NCBI GenBank assembly: GCA_016208975.1
Contig: JACQXA010000004.1
Location: 310,001-374,000 of the forward strand
DNA from: Nitrospinota bacterium
GTDB lineage: Bacteria; Nitrospinota_A; UBA7883; JACRLM01
Length of the DNA: 64,000 nt
Reading direction: 5' to 3'
The notes beneath the pieces were generated by a model that saw nothing but the letters and a program-made list of their open reading frames with translations, made no database searches and was not told the origin of the DNA. Every line of letters begins with the position of its first letter. The first letter of the stretch is position 1. Made by a program: the position numbers and the translations under genes. Below, piece after piece: positions 26,144 through 34,256 of this stretch.

Positions 26144-26199
26144 TAAATAAATAAAACCGCCCGGCTCGAGGGGATTGAGGGGGGGTGAGACGGGCGGTT
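26144..26199 (-). terminator. Rho-independent terminator of the small-protein unit
   Basis: On the minus strand AACCGCCCG (26191-26199) pairs with CGGGCGGTT (26155-26163) across a 27-nt loop and is followed by TTATTTATTT. It lies about 45 bp after the second small ORF and before the TonB receptor gene, closing a transcript of roughly 350 nt. Confidence 0.7.
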
Positions 26200-26242
26200 A
26201 TTGAGGCTTAAACCCAAGGACCGGCTTCAGCCGGCCATACTG

Positions 26243-26326
26243 TCAGTAAACCAGGTTACGCAGGTATATCGCCATGTACATCAGCGAGAAAAAGCCGAAC
26301 ATCAGATCGTTTGCCCTGATAAACAT
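26243..26326 (-). CDS. 27-residue predicted membrane peptide
   Basis: ATG at 26326, with GGAGG 9 bp and AGGAG directly upstream, to TGA at 26243. The product begins M-F-I-R-A-N-D and continues with one hydrophobic stretch rich in Phe, Met and Tyr (about residues 8-22), ending R-N-L-V-Y. It would span the membrane once. It lies 33 bp after another short hydrophobic ORF and shares its sigma-54 promoter and terminator. I do not recognise a family. Small subunits of membrane complexes (as in CydX or KdpF) have this size, but nothing links it to one. Confidence 0.65.
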   Translation of the reverse strand: MFIRANDLMFGFFSLMYMAIYLRNLVY

Positions 26327-26359
26327 CTCCTAAAACCTCCAATACCTGGTTAAACGGCA

Positions 26360-26467
26360 TCAACCGAGAAAGGCCAGCTTGAAAATCATGGCGCAGGCCA
26401 CATTCACCACCAACATGGAAGCAAGCCCAAAAACCCTTACCGCCATTATCTTGCCTTCTCTCGACAT
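26360..26467 (-). CDS. 35-residue predicted membrane peptide
   Basis: ATG at 26467, 7 bp after GGGAGG, to TGA at 26360. A short basic N-terminus (M-S-R-E-G-K) is followed by a single hydrophobic helix (about residues 9-34) containing one cysteine (V-A-C-A-M-I-F). This is the profile of a one-pass inner-membrane peptide with N-in topology. It is the first gene after a near-consensus sigma-54 promoter 47 bp upstream. Function and family are unknown. Confidence 0.7.
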   Translation of the reverse strand: MSREGKIMAVRVFGLASMLVVNVACAMIFKLAFLG

Positions 26468-26513
26468 CGTCCGTCCTCCCTTTCCAATTTCAAGTTGCCT
26501 ACGCCAACTAAAA

Positions 26514-26529
26514 AGCAATAGCCGTGCCA
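26514..26529 (-). promoter_or_regulatory. Sigma-54 (RpoN) promoter
   Basis: The minus strand reads TGGCACGGCTATTGCT: TGGCACG, four bases, TTGCT. This matches the -24/-12 consensus YTGGCACGrnnnTTGCW at every position except the leading pyrimidine. Transcription would begin near 26503, about 36 nt before the first small membrane peptide. It requires an NtrC-type activator; two are encoded in this window (32371-33786 and 49242-50648). Confidence 0.85.
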
Positions 26530-26751
26530 TTTGCCATGACGCGCCTTTTCAATCGGTTAGCTAAGCCATATCTGTTTTACAGGGATGCTGTGTTTGAACC
26601 GGGACATGGTGGATGTCCTTAATCAAGACAAAAACCGGGTTATGCGTTCAATCAAACAGGGATATTGGAAGAGTTAAAGTTGCGGCTTGGGAATGGAGCG
26701 CCGGTGGAGAGCCAGGTTGGAAAAACGCCCTCCACCCGGAAAAAGCTAAGG

Positions 26752-27984
26752 TCAGATCAGCCTTTGCATGCAATCGTGGTAGAACGCCCGCACGGCTATC
26801 AAACGCGCCGGATCGGTCTCCTCGAAAGAAACCCCGACAATGGTTTTCCCCGCCACCTGGCGGGAGCTTCGCGCCACGCACTGAAGGCCGCCCAATTTCT
26901 CCCCCGCCGGAAGACTGAAACTTAATTCGCAAGACGACCCGGAGGCGCCCAGGGATTTTTCCGCGCATATTTTGGCCCCGCCTTCGCTCAGGTTCAAAAT
27001 AGCCCCTTTGAGCCGGCCCAGCGAGGCGGTTATCTCCACGGGTATGAATGTGGACAACCTGTCGCTCTTTCGCAGGCTTACCCCCTTGAGCGGGCCAGGC
27101 CAGTTTAACGCCCACAGGCATGAGGGAGTGGTGTATTGCTTGACCACTTCAGACTCATAGCCGTAAACCTTGCCTCCATGGGCGAACCTGGCGGTGATAA
27201 CAGAACCGCGAGCCAGGATCACCGGCCTTCCCTGATCCATTGGAGTGTCCGTGAGCACATGTTTGGACGAGACCCCCCGGAACATGGTGACAAGTTTCTG
27301 CGTGCCCACCTGCACAAGACACCTGCCGCCGATGGCTATTGGGGTTTGGGCGTCGGCCACGCTGGCGGAGGCCTCCTCGTCCTGCGCTTCCATGATATAG
27401 CCGTGCGCCAGTTCCATTAAAGCGGCCAGTTGCCCCCGGATAGCGGCCGAGCCGTTGAATTCAAACCGGCCGCCGTATTGGTAGCGTTTGCCCAAAGCTC
27501 CGCCCCTGCGGACATCCAGCGCCAGTTTTTCGATAGTGACGCCGCCTGGCAGATGAGCGGAAAGATAGGCTTTCTCCCCGGCGCTAAACATCATGTCGCA
27601 CAGGAACCCGCACCCTTCGGCGCTGATGTCGGTAATAGCCCCTTCCATGGAAAAGTCGTCTTTTTCCTTGCCGCGGGACACCGTGACAGGCCAGGTAAAC
27701 TCGAACCGCTCGTGTTTCCTTGCGGACGACTCCACCATGTCTTTAGGGTAGCGGATCGCCAGGAGATGGCTTTCCTGCAGGGCCGCCAGCGTTTCCGTTG
27801 TGAACCCGTAGTATGATCCATCGCTGAAAACCCTGCCAACCAGCTGGACGCCAACCTTCAGGTTCCAACTCTGCCCGGGCCGCTCCACAAGAACATACCT
27901 GCCCTCTTTCCAGCCGCGCACGTTGCCTTTTATGGGCGTCTGGCCGCCTTCCAGCGATATTTCCATCCCAGGTTTGAATATCAT
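26752..27984 (-). CDS. Tandem PilZ-domain c-di-GMP receptor
   Basis: A 410-residue cytosolic protein made of two YcgR-like units. Each has a PilZN/flagellar-brake-like domain followed by a PilZ domain. The first PilZ has R89-x3-R93 and D119-x-S-x-x-G; the second has R305-x3-R309 and N331-x-S-x-x-G. Both binding signatures are therefore intact, and one protein could bind c-di-GMP at two sites. It follows the HD-GYP gene by 16 bp. It is probably the effector of the synthesis/degradation pair encoded upstream. The output (motility, secretion, polysaccharide) is not indicated. Confidence 0.85.
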   Translation of the reverse strand: MIFKPGMEISLEGGQTPIKGNVRGWKEGRYVLVERPGQSWNLKVGVQLVGRVFSDGSYYGFTTETLAALQESHLLAIRYPKDMVESSARKHERFEFTWPVTVSRGKEKDDFSMEGAITDISAEGCGFLCDMMFSAGEKAYLSAHLPGGVTIEKLALDVRRGGALGKRYQYGGRFEFNGSAAIRGQLAALMELAHGYIMEAQDEEASASVADAQTPIAIGGRCLVQVGTQKLVTMFRGVSSKHVLTDTPMDQGRPVILARGSVITARFAHGGKVYGYESEVVKQYTTPSCLWALNWPGPLKGVSLRKSDRLSTFIPVEITASLGRLKGAILNLSEGGAKICAEKSLGASGSSCELSFSLPAGEKLGGLQCVARSSRQVAGKTIVGVSFEETDPARLIAVRAFYHDCMQRLI

Positions 27985-28000
27985 AAAACCCTGCCTTTCA

Positions 28001-29485
28001 TTACGAAGCCTGCCTGTGGATTATGCTCACCAGCAACCTGAACAGGGCGGCGTCGTAATCGTTAAGCGCTTTTGAGATTATGTTCAACGCGTCAAAAGGT
28101 TTCATGGCCTTGCGGTAACTGCGCTCCGTGGTGAGAGCGTCGTAAATGTCGATAAGCGCCACTATCCGCCCGAAGATGTGGATCTGGTCCCCCGCAAGAC
28201 CATACGGGTAGCCTCCCCCGGAGAGTTTTTCGTGATGCTGGATGAGCGGCAATAGCGCTTTTGCGCTTATCGCCTTGTTCCACCGCACCATCTCGTACCC
28301 CTTGGTGACATGGCTGGCCACCGCCGTAAACTCCTCGCTGGTCAGCGCCCCGGGTTTGTTTATCAGGTTGGGGCACACCTGGCTTTTGCCTACGTCATGC
28401 AATATGGCGCCCAGGGCCAGGTCGGCAAGGTCATGCTTGCTGGTGATCCCGGCCGCCATGCCCAAAGCTATGGACAAAGTGGACACGTTCACTGAATGGG
28501 TGAAGGTGTAGTAGTCGAAATTGTTTATCTTCATGACGGCGTAAAAGGTGGTGGGATTTTCCATCACCATGCCTATCAGGTCTTGCACCGCCTCCTTGGT
28601 CTGCCCCACCAGCTTTTCGCTTTTCGGGTCGGCCGCCAGCGATTCAACTATAATTTTAGAGTTTTCCCGGATGATGGCCGCTTTCACTTTGCCATCAGCG
28701 GATTTGCCAGCCTCCCCCAGGTATAGCTGGAACGCGCCCAGATCATCACGGCGGATTATCACTTTTTCGTCAAGACTTACCCATTGGGAGATGAACTCCG
28801 GCTCCACAACTTTGCCCCTGGACAATAGATGTTTTACATCCACCTCCGCCTTGGCCAATATGTCACATGGCGCGGCGGAGCCGGGAAGGAACGCTCTGGG
28901 ATTTATGGGGTGATAATTGAGCATGAACCGTAGCTGGTTTTCCACCGCCGCGGGATTAAGGAAATCCCCAGAATACCCCTCACCGCGCTTCTGCTCTTTG
29001 ATCTTATTGAGTTCTTCTACATACCTGCTGAAATCGGGCCGCTGGGAATTTTGTATGTAAACCGAGGAAACGCCGGTAGAAACGAAACTCGTCTCTACTT
29101 CCTTGCTATAGACCTGGCCGCTTTTCAAAAGGAGGTCCGGCGCATCACCCATAGCCCTGAATATATCCACGGGAACAGGCCGGTCCACCCAGAAATCGCT
29201 GAGATTGGCCTCGAACATGCTCAACAGCCCGGGCCCGGCTGGCATTATGAGAGCCTGGTTTTCATCTCCAACATCAATACCCTTGGAGATGTCTATGAAG
29301 ACGTGTTCGATGTCGTATTCCCTGAGAGTCCGGATGTCCCTCTCCGAAGATACCTTGAAGTTGGACATGACAAGGGGTGACGAAAGCCACGAACTGTCCA
29401 GTTTTTCGATGAACATGCCCACCCGCAAGTCCTGCGCCCTTATCCTTTTTATGGGGGTTTCTGTCCGGCGTTTTTCAAACAGCAT
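28001..29485 (-). CDS. HD-GYP cyclic-di-GMP phosphodiesterase with DUF3391
   Basis: A 494-residue protein. Residues 10-80 match DUF3391 (V-G-M-F-I-E-K-L-D-S-S-W). The C-terminal HD-GYP domain has the catalytic I-L-H-D-V-G-K, then H-H-E-K-L-S-G-G-G-Y-P with an intact G-Y-P motif, and D-I-Y-D-A-L-T-T-E-R-S-Y-R-K-A. It should hydrolyse c-di-GMP to GMP. Its ATG is 2 bp from the diguanylate cyclase stop. No transmembrane segment is present, so it is cytosolic. Confidence 0.9.
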   Translation of the reverse strand: MLFEKRRTETPIKRIRAQDLRVGMFIEKLDSSWLSSPLVMSNFKVSSERDIRTLREYDIEHVFIDISKGIDVGDENQALIMPAGPGLLSMFEANLSDFWVDRPVPVDIFRAMGDAPDLLLKSGQVYSKEVETSFVSTGVSSVYIQNSQRPDFSRYVEELNKIKEQKRGEGYSGDFLNPAAVENQLRFMLNYHPINPRAFLPGSAAPCDILAKAEVDVKHLLSRGKVVEPEFISQWVSLDEKVIIRRDDLGAFQLYLGEAGKSADGKVKAAIIRENSKIIVESLAADPKSEKLVGQTKEAVQDLIGMVMENPTTFYAVMKINNFDYYTFTHSVNVSTLSIALGMAAGITSKHDLADLALGAILHDVGKSQVCPNLINKPGALTSEEFTAVASHVTKGYEMVRWNKAISAKALLPLIQHHEKLSGGGYPYGLAGDQIHIFGRIVALIDIYDALTTERSYRKAMKPFDALNIISKALNDYDAALFRLLVSIIHRQAS

Positions 29486-29487
29486 GC

Positions 29488-31062
29488 CTATACTTCCCTT
29501 CTGGCCAGGCCCGATGAGGCCAGGGAAAGGCTCATGACATCGTTAGAGCAAATCTTGTAACTGTTCCTGCCCTCCCGTTTGGCGGCGAACATGGCGTCGT
29601 CGGCTTTTTTTATCAGGGTCTCGGCGTCGGCGCCGTTGTCCGGATAAAGGCTCAAGCCGGCGCTTACCGTAACCATTATCTGTATGCCGTCGATAACGAA
29701 AGGCTCGTTGAATTCGCTTACGATTTTCATGGCGATAGCCGCGGTGTCCTCCTCCGAATGTATGTTCGGAAAGAGCACCGTAAATTCGTCCCCGCCAAGG
29801 CGCGAGATGGTGTCTGTGTCCCTCAGAGAGGTTGTCAGCCTTTCAGCGGCCGCTATAAGCAGTTTATCGCCGGTTTCGTGCCCGTAATTGTCATTTACCT
29901 GTTTGAACCGGTCCAGGTCTATGAACATCACCGCCATCAGGCCTCTTTCCCGCCTGGCGCGGGCCAGTTCCAGGTTGAGCCGGTCGTAAAAAAGGCGGCG
30001 GTTGGGCAGGCCGGTGAGGGGATCGTGATAGGCGTAATGCCGCTCGGTTTCCTCTTTCAGTTTTCTTTCGGTGATATCGCTTATCAGGATTATGCTTCTG
30101 GAGCCGCTCCCGGTCTCAAAATCTATGGTGGAGACGGAGACCCACGCGGGGAAGACCTGGCCGCTTTTGCGTTTGATCAACGCCTCTCCCTGCCAGCGGA
30201 GGCTCTTCACCAAATGTTCGGTCAGCTCGTGATACGCGTTGCTTTCCTGCCGCTCCGGCCAGAGGATGGCGGGGCCGCGGCCTATAACCTCCCCGGCGCT
30301 GTATCCGGTAACTCCGCTGAAGGCCGGGTTGACGCAACGGATTGACCCGTCGGCGTCGGTGATTACCATGGCTTCATTGGACTTCTCGAAAACCGCCGAG
30401 GCCATGCTGAGCTCTTCGCTCAACACCTCCAGCTCACTTAAATCCTCCGACACGTCCACCGGCGCCGGAGCCGCCATCTTCCCCCAAACTGAAATCAGCC
30501 GTTCGGCCAACAAACCGTGGAGCGATTCGTTTTTCCCATCCCAGGTTTTTCCGGCGCTGGCGATGGCCATGCTTTTTGTTATCCGGCGTTTAAGTTTCGC
30601 CATCCGCTTGTATAGCCGTTTTTCGCTCCTCTTGCGCTCGGTCATGTCCAGGCCGGCCATCATCACGCACCTGGAGCCGCCGCTTTCATCCTTTATTGCG
30701 TCGCATTTCCAAAGGATAAAGCGCCGCCGGCCATCGCTATCTATGTGGCAGTTCTCCATCTCCACAGGATAGGTAAGCCCCATCCAGTTTTTTCCTTGGG
30801 ATTGCGGCGCGCCGCCGGTGATGGTATCGAACAGGTCCCAAAAATGCTTGCCCACCGCCTCCTCATCTTTCATCCCGGTGAGAACCTGGCAGGAGTGGTT
30901 GAGATGGAGGATCCTCCCGTCCATCCCCGCCACGACAAGCAAGAGACATTCGCCCTTTTGCAGGCAGTCGGCTATCAAGCAGGCGTACTGGTTGGCTCCG
31001 GTGTTCATCCCGGCCACATGGCCTGAGCCGCTGAATGCTTTAACCGCCACTGAATTCATCAC
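29488..31062 (-). CDS. PAS-GGDEF diguanylate cyclase
   Basis: A 524-residue cytosolic cyclase. Two PAS domains (about 45-145 and 225-345, separated by a helical linker) precede a GGDEF domain. The catalytic R-L-G-G-D-E-F is intact, and R-D-T-D five residues upstream is a full inhibitory I-site, so product feedback is likely. There is no EAL domain. It is the first gene of the cyclase, phosphodiesterase and PilZ operon. The N-terminal PAS could sense a ligand or redox state; no heme or flavin residue can be assigned by eye. Confidence 0.9.
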   Translation of the reverse strand: MMNSVAVKAFSGSGHVAGMNTGANQYACLIADCLQKGECLLLVVAGMDGRILHLNHSCQVLTGMKDEEAVGKHFWDLFDTITGGAPQSQGKNWMGLTYPVEMENCHIDSDGRRRFILWKCDAIKDESGGSRCVMMAGLDMTERKRSEKRLYKRMAKLKRRITKSMAIASAGKTWDGKNESLHGLLAERLISVWGKMAAPAPVDVSEDLSELEVLSEELSMASAVFEKSNEAMVITDADGSIRCVNPAFSGVTGYSAGEVIGRGPAILWPERQESNAYHELTEHLVKSLRWQGEALIKRKSGQVFPAWVSVSTIDFETGSGSRSIILISDITERKLKEETERHYAYHDPLTGLPNRRLFYDRLNLELARARRERGLMAVMFIDLDRFKQVNDNYGHETGDKLLIAAAERLTTSLRDTDTISRLGGDEFTVLFPNIHSEEDTAAIAMKIVSEFNEPFVIDGIQIMVTVSAGLSLYPDNGADAETLIKKADDAMFAAKREGRNSYKICSNDVMSLSLASSGLARREV

Positions 31063-31151
31063 TGCGCCTCCCCCGCTGTAAGGTTTCCGGGAACGGCCGG
31101 CCTTGCCATCAGGCGCCCAGCGGGCGCTTGGGCAAAGCCCGCGTCGGACCC

Positions 31152-31790
31152 TCAGGTCTCCTTGATGAAATAACGGGCGGCCTTGAACAGTATGTGGTAG
31201 GCCGAGGCGTAGCTTTTTTCATCCCCGCCGCCGGTTACAATGGCCAGGATCATCTCCCTAAAACAGGCCAGCGCCTCGGCGAGCTCGTCAACCCTTATGA
31301 CGTTCACCTCGCCATACATGCGCTGGTACTGCTTTTTATCGAACCCGAAGGTCTGCGCCAGCTTGGCTATCTTCTCGTTTTCCATGGGGGCCAGAAGCAC
31401 CGGCCCTAAAAATATGTCGCCCAGGTATTCGCCATCCAGGAAAATGGGGCTCACGGCGGTGGACAGGTCTATGTCGCACCGGCTTATCATCACCCCGGCC
31501 AACCCCCCTTCGTTGCTCAGCCCCGACACCTCTTTGCAGGTCAGGTCCGACATGGGGCATTCCTTGTGGTGATGGACACAGATACTTTTTATCCCCTCGG
31601 CCACCAGGATGTCCCCGGAACGGCGGTCTATCACATCCACCATCAATCCTGTCACCTGGCAGAAATCGTTGAGCATCCGCGACAGCCTGTTGATGTCCAC
31701 ATAATCTGAAAGCTCACGTCTGACGCAGGTCCGGGCCCCGGCCTCAAAACCTTCGTGCCGGAAAGCATGGCTTATTACCGCTGTTTTCAT
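31152..31790 (-). CDS. PocR-type sensory domain protein
   Basis: A 212-residue stand-alone protein matching the PocR ligand-sensor fold (related to PAS/GAF). It contains D-I-N-R-L-S-R-M-L-N-D-F-C-Q-V-T-G-L, then G-D-I-L-V-A and a Cys/His-rich patch (S-I-C-V-H-H-H-K-E-C-P-M-S-D-L-T-C), and G-E-Y-L-G-D-I-F-L-G. PocR domains usually sit at the N-terminus of AraC regulators or kinases; a free one is less usual. It lies 89 bp upstream of the diguanylate cyclase and may supply its input. The cysteines and histidines could bind a metal. Confidence 0.75.
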   Translation of the reverse strand: MKTAVISHAFRHEGFEAGARTCVRRELSDYVDINRLSRMLNDFCQVTGLMVDVIDRRSGDILVAEGIKSICVHHHKECPMSDLTCKEVSGLSNEGGLAGVMISRCDIDLSTAVSPIFLDGEYLGDIFLGPVLLAPMENEKIAKLAQTFGFDKKQYQRMYGEVNVIRVDELAEALACFREMILAIVTGGGDEKSYASAYHILFKAARYFIKET

Positions 31791-31854
31791 CGCATCCCCC
31801 GTTTTTTTTAAACCTCATCCAGCCCGCGCCGCCACTCCCGTCAGCGGCGAAAGC

Positions 31855-32103
31855 CTACACTGATGAGGTCATCCGTTTATCTTCGTGATATATGGAGCCG
31901 CTTCTTCTTATGGACTTGTCCAACTGGCGCGCCACACCCTCCAACTCCTCCACATCCAGGCTGGCTAACGCCGCGATCTCTCTGGAGGTAAAAGAAAAAC
32001 CCAAGTCCACGGCGGCCCTGTTCAGCGAATCCTTCGCCCTCAGCCTGAATTCCTCGTCGGTTATTATCCGCCCGAGGAAATGTTCCACCGATTCCTGGCT
32101 CAT
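31855..32103 (-). CDS. Small Franean1_4349-like protein (possible RiPP-precursor family)
   Basis: An 82-residue protein from the ATG at 32103, 11 bp after GGAG. The frame is open to a GTG at 32226, but that part is the structured leader. The sequence V-E-H-F-L-G-R-I-I-T-D-E-E-F-R, then S-R-E-I-A-A-L-A-S-L-D and L-E-G-V-A-R-Q-L-D matches the helical leader-like domain of the Franean1_4349/Os-type RiPP-precursor families. No Cys, and few residues typical of a modified core, are found at the C-terminus (H-E-D-K-R-M-T-S-S-V). It may therefore be a regulatory relative rather than a precursor. Confidence 0.55.
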   Translation of the reverse strand: MSQESVEHFLGRIITDEEFRLRAKDSLNRAAVDLGFSFTSREIAALASLDVEELEGVARQLDKSIRRSGSIYHEDKRMTSSV

Positions 32104-32143
32104 GACCGTTATCACTCCTAATTCATCCTTAACGAGTCCCTTC

Positions 32144-32213
32144 GCCCGGGTATCGCCGCCCCCTCTTTCCCGGCATGCCACCCAAGTGGCGATGCCCCGG
32201 CGATTACCCAGGC
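32144..32213 (-). ncRNA. Highly structured 5' leader, candidate cis-regulatory RNA
   Basis: On the minus strand GCCTGGGT-A-ATCGCC (32199-32213) pairs with GGCGATACCCGGGC (32144-32157) as a 14-bp stem with one bulged A. Inside lies a second long hairpin (CCGG-GGCAT-GCCAC / GTGGC-ATGCC-GG, 32170-32200) and an unpaired purine-rich strand, GGAAAGAGGGG. It ends about 40 nt before the ATG of the small protein at 32103. The fold is far stronger than expected by chance. It matches no riboswitch consensus that I can recall (not GEMM-I/II, cobalamin, glycine or guanidine). Confidence 0.5.
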
Positions 32214-32370
32214 TCCAGGCTCTCACCCTTGTCTAATTAGCAATTACTTTGCCAAAGCATATAAGCCTATTTAATCAAGTAGTTATATTAATTCATGTAC
32301 GTAAAAAGTGTGTTGTAAAAACACACGTGTGGCTTTTTACGACAAAGGTTTTGTGGGGAAATACAACAGG

Positions 32371-33786
32371 TTACGAGGTGCGGCGGTAGAAGATGCCTCT
32401 ATCCACCTTCAATAATTCGGCGGCGCGGGACTTGTTATTCCCGCATTTTGTAAGAGTTTCCAACAGTACATTGTTGATGATGGAGTCCAGCGAGATATTT
32501 TCTTTGGGGATTGACAGGTTCAGCCGGAAAACGCCATCCTCCGCGCCGGGGACATGCGATGTCCCCGGGTTGCCCATCCCCTGCGATTCATTGATGATCA
32601 GGTGTTCGGGCTGGATCAGCTCGTCATCGGTGAGTATCGCCGCCCGTTCAACGCAATTTCGAAGCTCCCGGATGTTGCCAGGCCAGGGGTAATGGACCAT
32701 AAGCTCCATGGCGTTTTCCGATATGCCAGGCAAGACTTTGCCAAACTGCGACCGGAACTGGTCCAGGAAATGATGGCACAACGCCGGGATGTCTTCCTGC
32801 CTCTCCCGCAACGGGGGCAGGTGTATGGGGAACGTGTTCACCCGGTGGAACAGGTCTTCCCGGAAATCTCCGGTCCTGCTCAACTCTTGCAGGTTGCGGT
32901 TTGTGGCCACTATCAGCCGGAACTCCGCCTTGATGGGTTTGTTGGAGCCAAGCCTTTCATAGGTGCGCTCCTGAAGGGTACGCAGGAGCTTCGCCTGCAG
33001 GTCCAGCGGCATGTCGCCTATCTCGTCCAGCAGAAGGGTTCCGTTACGCGCCGCGTCAAACTTGCCGGGCCTGTCGCGGTCGGCCCCGGTGAACGCCCCC
33101 TTGGCGTGGCCGAACAGCTCGCTTTCCAGCAGGTTGGCGGGGATACCGGCGCAGTTCACGGCCACGAAATTGTTTTCCACCGTTTCCCCCGCCGAGTGGA
33201 TGGCCCGGGCCAGCACCTCTTTGCCCACGCCGCTTTCCCCGTAAATGGCCACGGTTACCGCCGGGGTTTTGGCCACCCGTTCGGCCAGCCGCAGTGCCTC
33301 CATCATGGCCGGGGCGTTGGTGATGATGTTCTGGAAGCTGAACTTGTCCATTAACTGGCTTTTCAGCTTTTTGTTCTGCTCCGAAAGCTTGAAATGGCTC
33401 AGGGAGCGCTGGATGGTGGTAAGCACCCTTTGAGGGTCGCACGGCTTCTGGATATAGTCGTAGGCGCCGTATCTCATGCAGGCCACGGCGTTGTCCACAC
33501 TCGCGTATCCGGTGAGGATAATGAACGGCACGTCGCCGAACCGCTCCCGCACCTGCTGGAGAAGCTCGAGCCCGGTCATGTTGGGCATCATGTAGTCGGC
33601 CAGCACCACGTCTATCTTCAGCTTGCCCAGCATGTCCATGGCCTGGGCGCCTGTGGGGGCGGTGAGGCATTCCAGCCCGCTCTTTTTCATCACCTCCGAG
33701 AAGACGCTGAGGATTATCTCGTCATCGTCCACAATCAGGGCGGTGGCGCCAGCCACAAGGTCATCGCCGCCAACTCCAAACCCCAT
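32371..33786 (-). CDS. Sigma-54-dependent response regulator (NtrC family)
   Basis: A 471-residue protein. The receiver (residues 14-125) has phosphoacceptor Asp64. The AAA+ domain has Walker A G-E-S-G-V-G-K-E (183-190), G-A-F-T-G-A (230-235, sigma-54 contact) and Walker B L-L-L-D-E-I-G-D. The C-terminal Fis-type helix-turn-helix ([19 protein letters not shown]) ends the protein. It can activate RpoN promoters such as that at 26514. Its kinase is not adjacent on the same strand; an orphan kinase lies divergently at 34257, beyond a MITE. Confidence 0.92.
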   Translation of the reverse strand: MGFGVGGDDLVAGATALIVDDDEIILSVFSEVMKKSGLECLTAPTGAQAMDMLGKLKIDVVLADYMMPNMTGLELLQQVRERFGDVPFIILTGYASVDNAVACMRYGAYDYIQKPCDPQRVLTTIQRSLSHFKLSEQNKKLKSQLMDKFSFQNIITNAPAMMEALRLAERVAKTPAVTVAIYGESGVGKEVLARAIHSAGETVENNFVAVNCAGIPANLLESELFGHAKGAFTGADRDRPGKFDAARNGTLLLDEIGDMPLDLQAKLLRTLQERTYERLGSNKPIKAEFRLIVATNRNLQELSRTGDFREDLFHRVNTFPIHLPPLRERQEDIPALCHHFLDQFRSQFGKVLPGISENAMELMVHYPWPGNIRELRNCVERAAILTDDELIQPEHLIINESQGMGNPGTSHVPGAEDGVFRLNLSIPKENISLDSIINNVLLETLTKCGNNKSRAAELLKVDRGIFYRRTS

Positions 33787-33867
33787 GCCCCAAACTCCAA
33801 AAAAGTTTATCCCCAGCCGGGAGTTTATTATATAACCTCCGGCGCCGGGGCGTAATGGGTAAAACTG

Positions 33868-34017
33868 GGTAGTGTCTCAGTTTGAAAGTACAGGGGAGAT
33901 TCTTCACTTACGCTCAGAATGACAATATAAAAGCCGTTGATAACATTGTCATCCTGAGCGAAGCGCAAGCGAAGTGAAGGATCTGCCTGTTATTTGAGAT
34001 TCAAACTGGGACACCAC
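33868..34017. repeat. MITE-like inverted-repeat element, copy B
   Basis: Inverted copy of the element at 1510-1660, 150 bp long. It begins with GGTAGTGTCTCAGTTTG and ends with the imperfect complement (CAAACTGGGACACCACC). The internal part matches the reverse complement of copy A almost throughout. It lies in the intergenic space between the response regulator and the divergent kinase gene. Confidence 0.75.
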
Positions 34018-34035
34018 CGAAAACTGTTCTAACCC

Positions 34036-34055
34036 ATTATTACTACGGTAATAAT
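34036..34055. promoter_or_regulatory. Inverted repeat, possible operator
   Basis: ATTATTAC-TACG-GTAATAAT, a perfect 8-bp inverted repeat with a 4-bp spacer, lies between the MITE and the kinase gene at 34257. The remaining 200 bp before that gene contains a closing stem CCAGAC / GTCTGG (about 34136 and 34212) around GC-rich inverted segments, and a GAGGGAGAG ribosome-binding region. I see no gene in this gap. Confidence 0.4.
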
Positions 34056-34256
34056 GGCTGATAAATTTTTCCATTACAGGGCCCGGTTTTATCGGTTAAA
34101 ATTACGCGTTATTCCTGTTTTCCTGCCAGCGTCCGCCAGACCTTAAGGAGCGCGTTGCGGTTTTTGCGGCCCATGGGCTTAACCGCGTTCCCGTGGCCAG
34201 GGGTGGCGCCGTCTGGTTACAAAACGCGGTAAAGCTAACTGAGGGAGAGCTAAAAG

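Noticed and set aside
32144-32213. Twister ribozyme (TAA, GCC and GGGAAAGAGGG elements seen)
   Set aside because: The 3' side of the internal loop lacks the required GGAGGG-type strand and the stem is continuous, so the pseudoknots could not form.
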